A DNA stretch of 64,000 nucleotides from Istiophorus platypterus (Eukaryota; Chordata; Actinopteri; Istiophoriformes; Istiophoridae): assembly GCA_016859345.1 (NCBI GenBank), contig CM029126.1, forward strand, positions 8,203,527-8,267,526, written 5' to 3'. Numbering within the stretch: position 1 is the first letter of the stretch; each line of letters starts with the position of its first letter. The position numbers and the translations under genes were made by a program. The notes below the pieces were generated by a model. It had not been told where the DNA came from, made no database searches, and saw only the letters and a program-made list of their open reading frames with translations. Of the stretch, positions 49,199-64,000 are shown one piece after another.

Positions 49199-50043
49199 CT
49201 GTTAGGAAGCCAAAATGAAATGTATTATCCGTAAATTACAAATGTTCATGGCCTATCGAAAAAATATTTGAATTGCCATTCCCTCCAAGATACACGCTGC
49301 ATTGCGTGATGGAGGAATTGAGAGTGATAATGGCTGTCTCTTCAAAAGATGTCATCAATGTGGTGTTTCAAGTGTTTGGTAGAGCAGGATGTTGTGAGCA
49401 AGAGTGTGATCTCCATAATGTATAATATTTCAATATAAACAGACAGCTAGAGAATGCATTCCCTGCTCCCTGAAATGGTGAAAAAAGACAAACAAACCCT
49501 GCAGTGCTGTCTGTGTAAGCTGTCTGCGGAGCATGTTCACAACAAACCGAAACACTGATACATGACACACTCATGAATAACTGAAAAAAAAGCAACATTT
49601 ATGACAACTTGGGTCAAAATTTATGTTGCATGATTACGAAGGATGTGACATTTAAAGCTTTCCTAGTTGTTACAGAATGAAATTTTAAAATTCTCTGCAG
49701 ATAGAATAAATGCATCAGCTGTTCATACTCAGTGAATTTTATGCTATTCTATTAGAGGGATAAAACTCCTCTGAGCAGATGAGAACATTGTGACTGCCAG
49801 TTGCTGGATGGTAACCAGCCTTGTTGGGCATGTGCTCCATAGTTGATTGGTCATGTATAATGAGCAGAAGTTGGGCGCTTGTAATCTAAGAAGATGGAAG
49901 CAAATCTCTGGATATTGTACTTCTTATATCGAGTCAACAACCAGCTTCTTAAACTCAAGAGTCAATTGGAATCATCACATCACAAGAACCCGCGTGAGGG
50001 AAGCTGAACTGAATTTTGAAGACCGTGTTATTTAATTACTCAC

Positions 50044-50165
50044 CGTTACATGAGCACGAAAGTTTAAAACTCACTGAACCTCGGGTTGCCGGCTCACAAA
50101 GCACCATGAAAAAGACACAGACATTCCTTCACAGCTCGACTGTGTCTCTCTGTGCTGTATAGGAG
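50044..50165 (-). other. csf3r: Candidate noncoding first exon of csf3r
   Basis: The minus strand has a good donor, gtaacg|gtgagtaat (exon end 50044), 0.85 kb upstream of the signal-peptide exon. It is the best donor I see in this stretch. The 5' boundary is arbitrary, and a more distal first exon is possible. Confidence 0.4.
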
Positions 50166-54400
<4,235 letters not shown>

Positions 54401-54778
54401 CAACAATGGAGGCGGCGGGTGCAAGGTTGGGCAGTCTGGCTTTGCAAAGTAAGATAGCATTAGTATTTTATTTTTATTTTGTGCTTCCTTTTTTTTCTCC
54501 ATTATGTTTACATTTCAGTACGGCTTTATTTAAGGGACATGACAAACTCAGTTACAAAGACGTTGGAGAATCAAAAAAAGATATTTTCAATTACAGAAGA
54601 AAGGTTGATAAAGTTCTCCAGTTAGCAGTTAACTATCTGGAGAACATTCACAGCGGTTCGGTTTCCAACTCTGTTTTGTACTTCCTATAAGTTTTCCATG
54701 TTCTTGTTATTTTTTCCATAATTACACATTTAGGTGGTATACTAAATTTTATAAACGGTAAAAGAAGATGTATGATTG

Positions 54779-54781
<3 letters not shown>

Positions 54782-54831
<50 letters not shown>
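54782..54831. repeat. (TA)n microsatellite
   Basis: About 25 perfect TA units. Confidence 0.95.
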
Positions 54832-54834
<3 letters not shown>

Positions 54835-54839
54835 TTGAC

Positions 54840-56785
54840 TGTGTAAGTAAGAATGTCTTCCTTGTGAATCTTCTTTCATTCCCGATTATGTTCCCTCGTG
54901 CTCCTTGCGTGTAGAGTCCCGATGTTTCTTCCTGCCGGTTTGCCTGTCAGTTCGCCAACCCGTTCCTCCATCCGTCTACCCGTAAGCATGATTTTGTTAT
55001 ATTAAAGCACCTTCACGGCATCTCCATTTCTTGTGTGCCTGCATTTTGTGTCATTTCCCCAAGTTCCTGGCTTTCGCTGTGGCAGTCAGTCTCTGAACAG
55101 GTGAGGCGTCTGCCCTTTGCTTGAATTAGACCACAGAGGAATTTCAACTTTATTTGATGGTCTTTTCCCCACAAGGTGTTAATATGGCGGCTGTTGAATG
55201 CCTTGCAATATGGCTCCGGGGAGCTGTCAGGAGGAATGCAATAACTCTGACCCTTCTGTGTTGAGTGTGACCTTTGAAGTAGCAGATCTGCTGTATCACT
55301 GAGACTGCCTCAAAACGCAGTCATCTCCCTCCCTGCTGCCTGTCCAAGCCTTTGTCAGTATGGTAATAGAACAAGCTTTTAAATAGGATTGTAAACTGTG
55401 CTTTGACCCCCCAAGGGCACTTGAAACTACTTGCCATATCACATTTATTAGCTTATTAAATTGTAAAATGATTCTCTGGCTGAGGCTTCATTTCAAATGG
55501 TGCGCGAGGCGAGCCAGTGAGCTCACCCACTCAACTTTTAATCTAACAGCTGTATCCCTGCTTGGTCACTCTTGCCACCCTCGGAAACATAATGGAAGCT
55601 AACTGTTAATCAAGAGGCTGCTGCAGGAGGAATTAAATGCACACAGTGGTAGGTTTTTGAATAGGTATCAACGGGAGAAAGAGCAAAGCAAGCTCTAATT
55701 AAAAATACATTAACTGGTTATCATGCGTTGACATATTTTGCTTGATCTTTTTTTCCTAATCAGCAGTAATGAACGAAGCGTTTCTCCATCCACTGGGGGT
55801 ATTACATGCTATGTTTCAGTGAGCAGTAAAATTAGCTGAGGGCCTCGAAGCTAAGTTGAACTGATGACGCTTTGCTAGGCTTGATTATTACGGTTCTTGT
55901 ACTGCACTTAATAGAATGCTGTCTCCACTTTAGATTCCTGTTCACATTAGAGATGTGACTGACCCCAAATTAGTCACTGCCAAAAATATCCTTATATCTA
56001 CAGTTATAGGCTTACAGAGAATTACAGTGGTTAACTGCAATCACATGCAATCACAGCTTCTGTTAATCATGGATGCCTGCATTCAAATCTAGAAATATTT
56101 GGGGCAATATCTTTAACTGCAACCATTTGTTGAACAATTGCCATTTCTACTACTCCACTCAACCCTACTAAGTCACAAAGAATTGACTGTACTGACGATT
56201 TCCCAGTGAATTAAATTACAGACTGCACACACATCACACATATTTATGTGCCATTAAATACTCACCAGTACAACTACGGATGCTAGACCAGTGTTTGCTT
56301 TTGAATCTATGATTCAATGAGCAACTTAAAACTTAAAATAAATAGATAAATAAATAAATCAGTCTCCTAAAGCTGGGTCATGTATTTTCAGGTCTAAATG
56401 TGAAAGGTAGAAACTGTATCATAGTTTCACAAAAGTATGGAGAAAATCATTACAAGTGTGCTGTGCAAACTCATTTTAATAAAAGGGAAAAATTAAAAAT
56501 ATGTGAAAACTAAATGAAAACTACATCATGTATCTTGTTATATTTTCTAATAATTGCGAATACATTTTAAAAGATATTTTAAAAAGGTCTATCTGGAAAT
56601 AAAATATTTCACAAAAAAGCACCCTCTGCTCAGAGCAGAAATTCTATCTATTCTGAAATTCTATCAGCTGGGAAAGAGACGCTGTTGACGCTGTTGAAAA
56701 CAATTGAGGAAAAACAGTAAGTGGACCTTGAGCGACTCTTTTTTTGGCCAGATTATGTATGAGTCCACAGTCGTGCTAGTGGTTC
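54840..56785. other. Gene-poor region; possible LTR-like fragment at its left end
   Basis: The stretch 54900-55090 (tcctgccggtttgcctgtca, an ATTAAA at about 55002, then 'cttgtgtgcctgcattttgt') resembles the end of a fish LTR-type repeat, but I cannot delimit it. The rest has no exon-like sequence. The part 55440-55800 has several homeodomain-type cores (taatcaag, ctaattaaaa) without repeat features. Confidence 0.35.
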
Positions 56786-56789
56786 CAAG

Positions 56790-57255
56790 AGGTCGTACTA
56801 ACTGGCTGAAACGGAGCTAAAAGCTCATGTCAGCATGCTAACGTGCTCACAATGACGATGCTAACATGCTGATGTTTAGCAGTTCCAATGTTTACGTTCA
56901 TGCAGATTTAGCATGTTAACAAATTAGCTAATTAGCACTAAATGCAAAGTATGTCTGAGGCTGATGACAAGGCCTTTAGTTCTGCATGAGTTTGGACATA
57001 AACCAGGATATTGTCCGAATCACGATTTTTGGCCTGATGATGGCGCTAGATGGAGTTTGTACGATTGATCCCGAGAGGGACGTGAACGCGTGGCGTTCCA
57101 TGTGACGGGAAAAGTCATGGGAAACGGATTCATCCTTTGGAGATGTGAGTATCTGTGTGAAATTTCATGACAACACATCCAATAGTTGCTGAGACCAAAG
57201 CGGTGCACCATCTGACAGACTAACACTTCCGTCCCTGGAGCCACGATGCTTGCAT
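56790..57255 (+). repeat. Dispersed fish repeat ('catgctaacatgctaa' family)
   Basis: Reiterated catgctaac/gctaacatgctgatg motifs (56830-56930) lead into 'gtctgaggctgatgac', 'ggcctgatgatggcgctaga', 'gtgtgaaatttcatgacaac' and 'atccaatagttgctgagacc', ending 'tccctggagccacgatgct'. From memory this order matches a very common percomorph repeat of unknown class. It has no coding capacity. Confidence 0.65.
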
Positions 57256-57711
57256 GTCTACAGATGCAATACCTGGTTCTGAAACTGATATGTACCCTGC
57301 AGTGTGTTTGCTGTACCAGCTTCCCACATTATCCGAACTCCCAGATGGAGGAGCCATATGGCCTGAAAAGTGGAGGGTGCCTCTGCTTTTTTATTTTCCG
57401 TTTTTATCATCTATGTCATAATCCTAAAGTGTACGGATGCGGTTTGCATATGTACCGAACAAAGTGTCCGGCCACGTGCATTCAGTTCACATAAATGTAC
57501 GAAAGTATGAGAAGGATCCTGTCAGAGGTGCTGTGTAACAAGTTAGATTCCCTGCGCACTCGGAGTACTTCAGTTATATCCACAATCATCTGTCAAATCA
57601 GCTTCTACGGTGGATGGTGCTTAACATGTCTGCATCGGCCCCGAGTTGCTGTACTTGGGCGTCACTGCTGGCTCCGCCAAGGGGCTCGGTCGAGCGAGAT
57701 CCTGTAATGCC

Positions 57712-57780
<69 letters not shown>

Positions 57781-59600
57781 GGGGGGGTCGGACACTCTCC
57801 GACTCACGCTCCTGCTCCTTACATGCACCCGATCCACTCCTATCTAGTACCTGTCACACGCTGGCTGCAAAATGGAATTGACTATTGATTTCCCCCTTAC
57901 CACAGGTCAGTTGTGCTGTCAGGCTATAGCGGGCTCACTGTGAGCCTTGTGTGGGACAACGAGAGGAGAGGAGCTGGGGGTGGGGGGGGGGCACCATTAT
58001 TACGAAACACGCACAGACACACAAGCACACGTACATGCTCTTATTAGTCATCGTATTCTCTGGGCTTGTGTAAAGGAAGTGACTTACACATAGCAAAGTG
58101 ACTACATGGTCTCCTCGCATGCGATGGACTTGTGGTGGCGCATTAATTAGCAACCGGTTTGTAAGTTTGGTCAAATGATCGGAGGCCGTTTCCGACATAA
58201 AAATTGAACTGAGGAAGAGGTGTTGCTTTTAATTGAAACCACCTGGTCATTGTGTAGCCTTCAAAACAACATAGAGGTTGAAATATTTAAAATGTTAGAA
58301 ATAAACCGATGATCTGAGCTGTATTTGTCCATATACTGAATTTTATGACCTCAGTCGAACCAGGTCCACAGCGGCTTTAAATTAAAACCCCAGAAACAGT
58401 GATCTCCACAGGAGTTTTCTCCAGCACACAGCTCAAAACTAAATCCCAAGTGCAGTGTAAATCACAGCTTCTGAAGACACAGCGATGAGGTTTAAGTGAT
58501 CATATGAGTTCCACCCAGAAAGCACAGGTTTAAATGCCATCTTGAACCACAGCTGAGCTAATGACAGAGCCCAAATGCACATGTTGAATATAAACCAGTG
58601 TGTCATGCCCTTGATTTGGCGGAGATTTTCTTTTTGTGAGGTGGAAATCATCAAAGAGGCTACTGTGAAATATCAGAAGATACCCTAGGTTTTCATAACT
58701 TGACTTTTCTACACAACACAAAGTGGCTCCTAATTTTTTTGGCTTTAAAATACTTATAACTTGTGAACCTTCATCAGAAGTTATTCTTTTGGACAATTAG
58801 CAGAAGTGTGCCTTCTTGGCCGGCTCTTTTTTACGATTTCTAGTGGTCTGAAGAAGTGGAAGTAAGCATTATTTCACAAGAAGACCAAAATTTTTGAAAA
58901 ATAACCTAAATGTATATGACAGACATTTTACCACTTGTCCTCCCTTTAATCATCTGTTGAGCCCTCAGATTTATCTCTGACCCCAAAGCTGGGCACCAGT
59001 GCAACAGAGGACTAAAAAATGAACAGCTTTTTTTTTTAACAAGCCTCTTCTTTCTTATTGTTGATTCCAGAGATCACAGGTCCTAAAATTAAAAGGGCAG
59101 GGGTATTTTTCATAACAGAAAAAAGAAGGATGTGATGACATTTAAATTATAAGTTATGATGGTGGAGATACACAAAAGCAGTTTATTTCCTTCCTTTTTA
59201 TTATGCAACCCCAAACTATGCCTAAGCACATACTGTATAGCCAGTGACAGAGGACCGAGGCTGCTGCCGCTCTGCTGCCGACCTACTGCCTTTACATCAC
59301 GTTGCAGTTAGTACCATGTGTCACGGCGGCTGTGGCAGCCCAATTTATTTCTGAAACAACTCCGACATGTTTTGACATCAACCGATGGTGAAAGTTATCC
59401 TTGATATTCCCCAAAGCCTATAGGCTGGTGTAGATTTTTTTAAATGACAAAAGAATTTTTCTGCTTTTCAGAACAAGTTAGTCAGAGTTGTGTTGGGATT
59501 GAGCCAATGCATATTGGAAAACGGCGAGTCTGGGATAGTTACCCTTAAAGAATAGAGCTGTACAGTACAACTACAACTTGGCGTGGTGCATACTAAAAAA
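57256..59600. other. Gene-poor region
   Basis: Contains the GA tract and a G-rich patch (57779-57786, 57972-57990). No supported exon or mobile element. Confidence 0.45.
57713..57778. repeat. (GA)n microsatellite
   Basis: More than 30 perfect GA units, followed by a G run. Confidence 0.96.
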
Positions 59601-59602
59601 TT

Positions 59603-59627
59603 AGTGTTATCTCTCAGAGATAACACT
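59603..59627. repeat. Perfect 25-bp palindrome containing paired GATA motifs
   Basis: Two 12-bp arms, agtgttatctct and agagataacact, around a single central C. Each arm carries a WGATAR site on opposite strands (TTATCT 59607-59612, AGATAA 59618-59623). Confidence 0.8.
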
Positions 59628-62600
59628 TGTAGCTTTAGGGGAACCCATGCTCACTCGTGCTATTGCTGACTTGTGTATGATGAGGTTCAGCACCAACAGA
59701 AGTACCTGTCATTTTAGACTTTGTGCTGCCGGGAATACTTAGTAAACATCACATTTCTGAAACAGAATGTCAAAGATGGCTTATGGGAAACAAGTGTAAG
59801 TGTTCCAAACCCCTGTCAGAGTAAAATTTGAATGTAATTGGTTGGAATCGATTTTTTTGGATGTTGGTCTTCGAGTGATTTATGATGATAAATATACAGG
59901 ATATATTATGTTGGTTTATTTGTAGTGTATCCCTAGTCACCCTGTCTCATCCTTCTTGTGTCGAAGAAAACGAAACATTTCCACAAATACCTGAACAAAT
60001 GACCACAAAGAGGTAATCAGAGGGGTCTCTGCTCTCAACTGTTATGACCATGCACTGGTAAGATATGCATGGGTTGTCTGTGTCTGCATGGATTACCTCA
60101 AAGCTGCTTACATCCGGAGTTTAGACTTTTGAAATACATTAAGTCGATATTTGAGAAACCTCTTCAAAAATTCTGTAGCCTAGAGCCGACAACACGAGCA
60201 ATAAAAGCTCCACTGGCTACTAAGTTGAGTGGCACGACTTTCTGCTAAGGCTCTATAAACATTTACTGTGTGTTGGTCTGTGAACAATAATCTGACTGAA
60301 ATAAAAACTCTACTGGCCTGTGGACCGTTTTGTTGGATTCCTGTGGGGATGCCAGGACACAATCACTGCCAACATATGAGACCACAGGACTTAAAACTTC
60401 ATTCGGTGATAAAGTGAGAACAATAAACTGGAACCGGAGGGCTATGAATGCTGGTGTGCCCTGTGTTTGGGTGATGTGCAGTGTTATTTATTATCTGCTG
60501 CTGCTCATTACTAAACGTGTCCAGTATAGCTGCTGAGAAAGCTACAGAGCCATTTTGGCAGCGTTCATTGTTTAATCTCACCTTCTCAAAAGCACAAAGG
60601 TAGCCATTGTTCAGGTTCTTGTCTCAATGTCTGCACATTTTTCAGGCAAGGAGAGACGCATTTAGTGGACAGACATGACAAAGAGCATAGACTTACTGCC
60701 AGGTAAACACACACTAGGCTAAACAAAACCTCATGCACAATAAACAGCGGTAAAGGCGGTGAGGAGCGGACTCCGAGGATGTGAATGTCTCTGTAGCGCA
60801 ATATAATTACCGGGTGTGAAATAAAATTCAACACAACTGTTCCGCAATAGATGATACCCATTCAGTTTTTCGTTGAGACTGTCGAGAAGGCGTTGATTTA
60901 ACTCTGTCTCGGGGCCTTAACACCTCGCAGAAGCAATAGAATGGTCCACCAGGTGAGAAAAATGGCAATTGGTGGTGGAGATTTACTGGAAAATGAGTAA
61001 CATGACAATAAATACTTGTACATCGCCACAAACTACGGCTTCTAGTAGCACTGTAAAGTTAAAAAGTGAAAAACCCATCTGACAATCCCTCAACAATGGG
61101 TCCACCGGACAAACCTCATAGTAACACTATTTATTGTGTTGCTACAGCATTCGATTGCATTATATCTACTATATCAATTTTGCTCTTATCACCCAGTGTG
61201 GAAAATTAGTTGTTTTTCGTCCAAGTAAAACAATGCTACCACAGACAAACTGTCAGTCCCTCAGCTCAGGAACCTTAACTGAAACCAATTTGTTTACATG
61301 GGCAGTTCACAAGGTTACACAGCTCTCTGTATCCAGTTTGTTGTCAGTCATCTTATCTGCAGAAATGCTGAGTTAGGCCGTGTTTCAAGTGACTAATCTA
61401 AAGCGAAGTCAGATTTATGTGTCTCTCACTTCATGCTAATGAAACCCTCGGCGGTGCATCGTTGTGACATCAGCCCAATGAGCTGCAGCTTGTTACAGCC
61501 CAGCCCCGTGTTTCCGCACAGCTGACTCTCCTACCGGCTCTCGCTCCCGCAGCTCTTTTTTAAACTGTACAAGGGGCCATTAAGTCATCGATCGGGAGCA
61601 AAAGAGGTGAACAACTGCAGCGCGTCATTGCGAGTGCGTGCGTAGCAATCATGAAGTGTTTTATCCATTTCCTTTGTGGATCACGTGTCAATCTGAGATC
61701 AAAATAATGGATGCAACACATACGCCGTTTCTAGGTTGTCAGTTTAGTGTGTGTGGGGTCTCCAGGTGGGATTCAAACTCACTGTCTGCTGCCGCCTCCC
61801 CTCCTTTATTTTTCTACCCAACCTGACGTTCCTTTATGATGTATGGTCACTCTTGCCCGCCTTCCTTCTCTCTCCCCATAAACAGTTGATTGCTTTACTT
61901 TGTTCTGTCACTCATTTCCTTATTCGCGGTCTGGAAGAATGCCCATAACCCGACTCACTTTCTGGCTCCCGACTGATTGATTTATGGGTCGATCAGTGGA
62001 TAACCTTAACTGCCTATCATTTCACACACTCAAACCCTCTTTCAGTGAGGAATCAAAGCCAGGTGTTGACATATGAAGCATTTATTCGATCCCTTTCCAG
62101 AAAATCTACCTGTACTTTTAGATCCTGCTCTTCTTTTGAAAAAGAGTTCATCCAAAGATAAATCTTAGATAGACACTTTGCCAAATTCAAAATCTAAAGC
62201 TGCATTTCAACAGCCTTACTTACTCTATTAAAATTGCCAGACCACCAGTTAAACATGCCATCACTGAAATACAAAGGTTATTTGTAGAAATTGAATATAA
62301 CCAGAAGTAGTACTTGCAAACAACAGATTGTAAACAGATTATTGGATTTGTCAATGGCTGACCTTCTGTTAAGTAGCACCTGTGTAAAACAGTGTAAGCC
62401 AAAAGGATATCTACTTATTAGAACCAACAGATGGCACTCTGGTAACACTAAGACCTCAGTGAGACATTAATGATGAGGTGGAACAAAAAAAAAAAACAAA
62501 AAAAGAAAGCAGCACTGAGAATTATTACCATTTGTAAATTTTATATTCAAGGAGGAATGTATAATGTATCTTGTTTAAGAGGTACAAATGAGGAAGCAAC

Positions 62601-64000
62601 AATGCAGCAGCTTGTACACAGACAAGTTGGACATCGTTGCGTTCAGTAGAGGTTAGGGAGAACCAGACAAATGGATTTTGAAATAATTTGGTGTTTCTTC
62701 ACAAAATGCTTGCCTGTTAACTTTAATAGCTCCTCACAGGGACACTATTTGACAAAACAGCAGAGTTCACTGCCAGATTCTTCACTGCAAGTTTTTCAAA
62801 ACTGATTTTGGTTTTCATCAGACATCTAAGAACAGGGTCACCTTAAACAAATTGTTTGACATTGGGGTTTCTGTGCAGAGACTGAGCAAGGTGGTCAGGG
62901 AGACTCATTCTTTCCCCATCTACCACTCACAGGACTCGGGCTGGACCCCGCTCTAACGTGGCCCTTTGTTGGGGAAACTAGATGAAGCAAGGACAGGAAC
63001 TTCTCTTCCCTGGCCAAATCCCGTTAGATCCCTCTGGTAAGGGCCACGACCCCTGCTTTGGGGCAGGGGGAGTCCACTCAGGGACATGCCACGTCTATTT
63101 GGGACAGTGTCATCAACAACAAGGTCGTGCTCACTGTGGACAAATGAGAGCGACTCGCTGCGACCTTGAGGATCCCAATTCACAAAGTCAGGCCCGGCCT
63201 GGGGCTTCAACCCATGGTGGGGCAACATGCTTGACCTCCTCGAAATTGGACTTGTGGTTACTAACCGACTGTCCTCTAGGAAAGATGAGCATGTGGTTGA
63301 TGGTGTATTCACTTTGAACTGGGTTGCAAGTGCCACGGCTCAGTAGAAATGTGGATTCCGAACTCATGGGGTGGGCTTGTTTATGTGCTCTGTCATCTAG
63401 GGATCTCACTCGTAGCTGATTTTGTCCGCAGGAGGCCATGTTAGATTGAGCTCTTAACTGCATTGTGTCAGGGTGCGTAATATGATGAGCTGGTCTATAA
63501 AAAAAATAAATAAATAAGGGGCGCCATGGTCTCCAGGATAATCAAAACCCACGGTGGCAGAGCGGGCTACAGCAGAGCAAAATGCAGAAGCATCAACACA
63601 TTGAATTCATTCTCCGTTTGCGGTTTCACTTTTGTGAAATGTCAAATGCACCTGCTAATTAGTAACTATAAGAAAGCGGTTACAATCAAACGCGCACCAC
63701 CTACCTCTAGCTATTTGAGAACAATACGAACCTCCAGCTGACACCGAGTGAAGCACAACGGTGCTGGAAAAGACAACAAACACTGGGACCCAGAGAGCGA
63801 AAGCACTTAGCGGCTGTGATGTGTTTTGAAAAAATGCACAGGTTTGAAATACCTGAGAAAAACCACCAGAAGTGCACACATCCCCGCGGTTATGTCAGCA
63901 TAAACTTCACAGCAATGCAATTACTGACACACTTGCCACTTTCGACTTCTCTTGCAGCCACTCCGACAACCCAAAACCTCACCCTGGCTTGATTTACTAA
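59628..64000. other. Gene-poor region to the window end
   Basis: No gene recognised. A more GC-rich block (62870-63480) has long overlapping open frames on both strands (up to 127 aa at 62953-63336, minus) but no familiar domain and no convincing splice structure. In human the next gene beyond CSF3R is GRIK3; none of its exons is visible here. Confidence 0.4.

Overview
This is a nuclear chromosome segment from a ray-finned fish, most likely a percomorph teleost. The evidence is compact spliced genes with GT/AG introns, fish-type repeats (Tc1-like transposons, a jockey-superfamily LINE tail, a tRNA-derived SINE) and many long microsatellites (CA, AT, GA, GATA/GACA). No prokaryotic, viral or organellar genome is present.

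Five complete protein-coding genes were rebuilt exon by exon, all on the minus strand. Reading from high to low coordinate, in their direction of transcription, they are: csf3r (G-CSF receptor, 832 aa, CDS 49187 to 42778), mrps15 (mitochondrial ribosomal protein uS15m, 254 aa, CDS 39585 to 33750), a PLAC8/cornifelin-family gene (117 aa, CDS 31132 to 30384), oscp1 (390 aa, CDS 29413 to 23056) and stk40 (pseudokinase, 436 aa, CDS 15822 to 5768, with a noncoding first exon near 19.5-19.7 kb and a 3.5 kb 3' UTR). Every exon phase closes, and each protein length is within a few residues of what I recall for its mammalian counterpart. From memory, the order STK40-OSCP1-MRPS15-CSF3R matches human 1p34.3. 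Human also has LSM10 between STK40 and OSCP1, which I could not find here. The PLAC8-like gene between oscp1 and mrps15 is not part of the human order as I recall it.

Layout: 1-0.6 kb Tc1-like remnant; 0.6-2.3 kb intergenic; 2.3-19.75 kb stk40; 18.7-20.1 kb CpG-rich promoter; 20.1-22.8 kb intergenic; 22.8-29.5 kb oscp1 (SINE in intron 8, internally deleted Tc1-like element in intron 1, 30-nt microexon); 30.1-32.2 kb PLAC8-like; 33.7-39.6 kb mrps15, with a dispersed repeat in its 3.9-kb first intron; 39.9-40.6 kb LINE 3' tail; 41.38-42.52 kb decayed Tc1-like element with both terminal repeats; 42.8-50.1 kb csf3r; 50.3-64 kb mostly gene-poor DNA with microsatellites, a dispersed repeat and one weak candidate promoter/first exon near 54.4 kb on the plus strand.

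The genes do not form a pathway: they are a conserved neighbourhood of a signalling pseudokinase, a ciliated-cell/testis-type protein, a mitoribosome subunit and a myeloid cytokine receptor. I did not find a new multi-gene system. The most interesting points are the conserved oscp1 microexon, the tyrosine motifs of the csf3r tail (no YxxQ, a YxxM gained), and a csf3r 3' end whose first canonical poly(A) signal lies inside a transposon terminal repeat.
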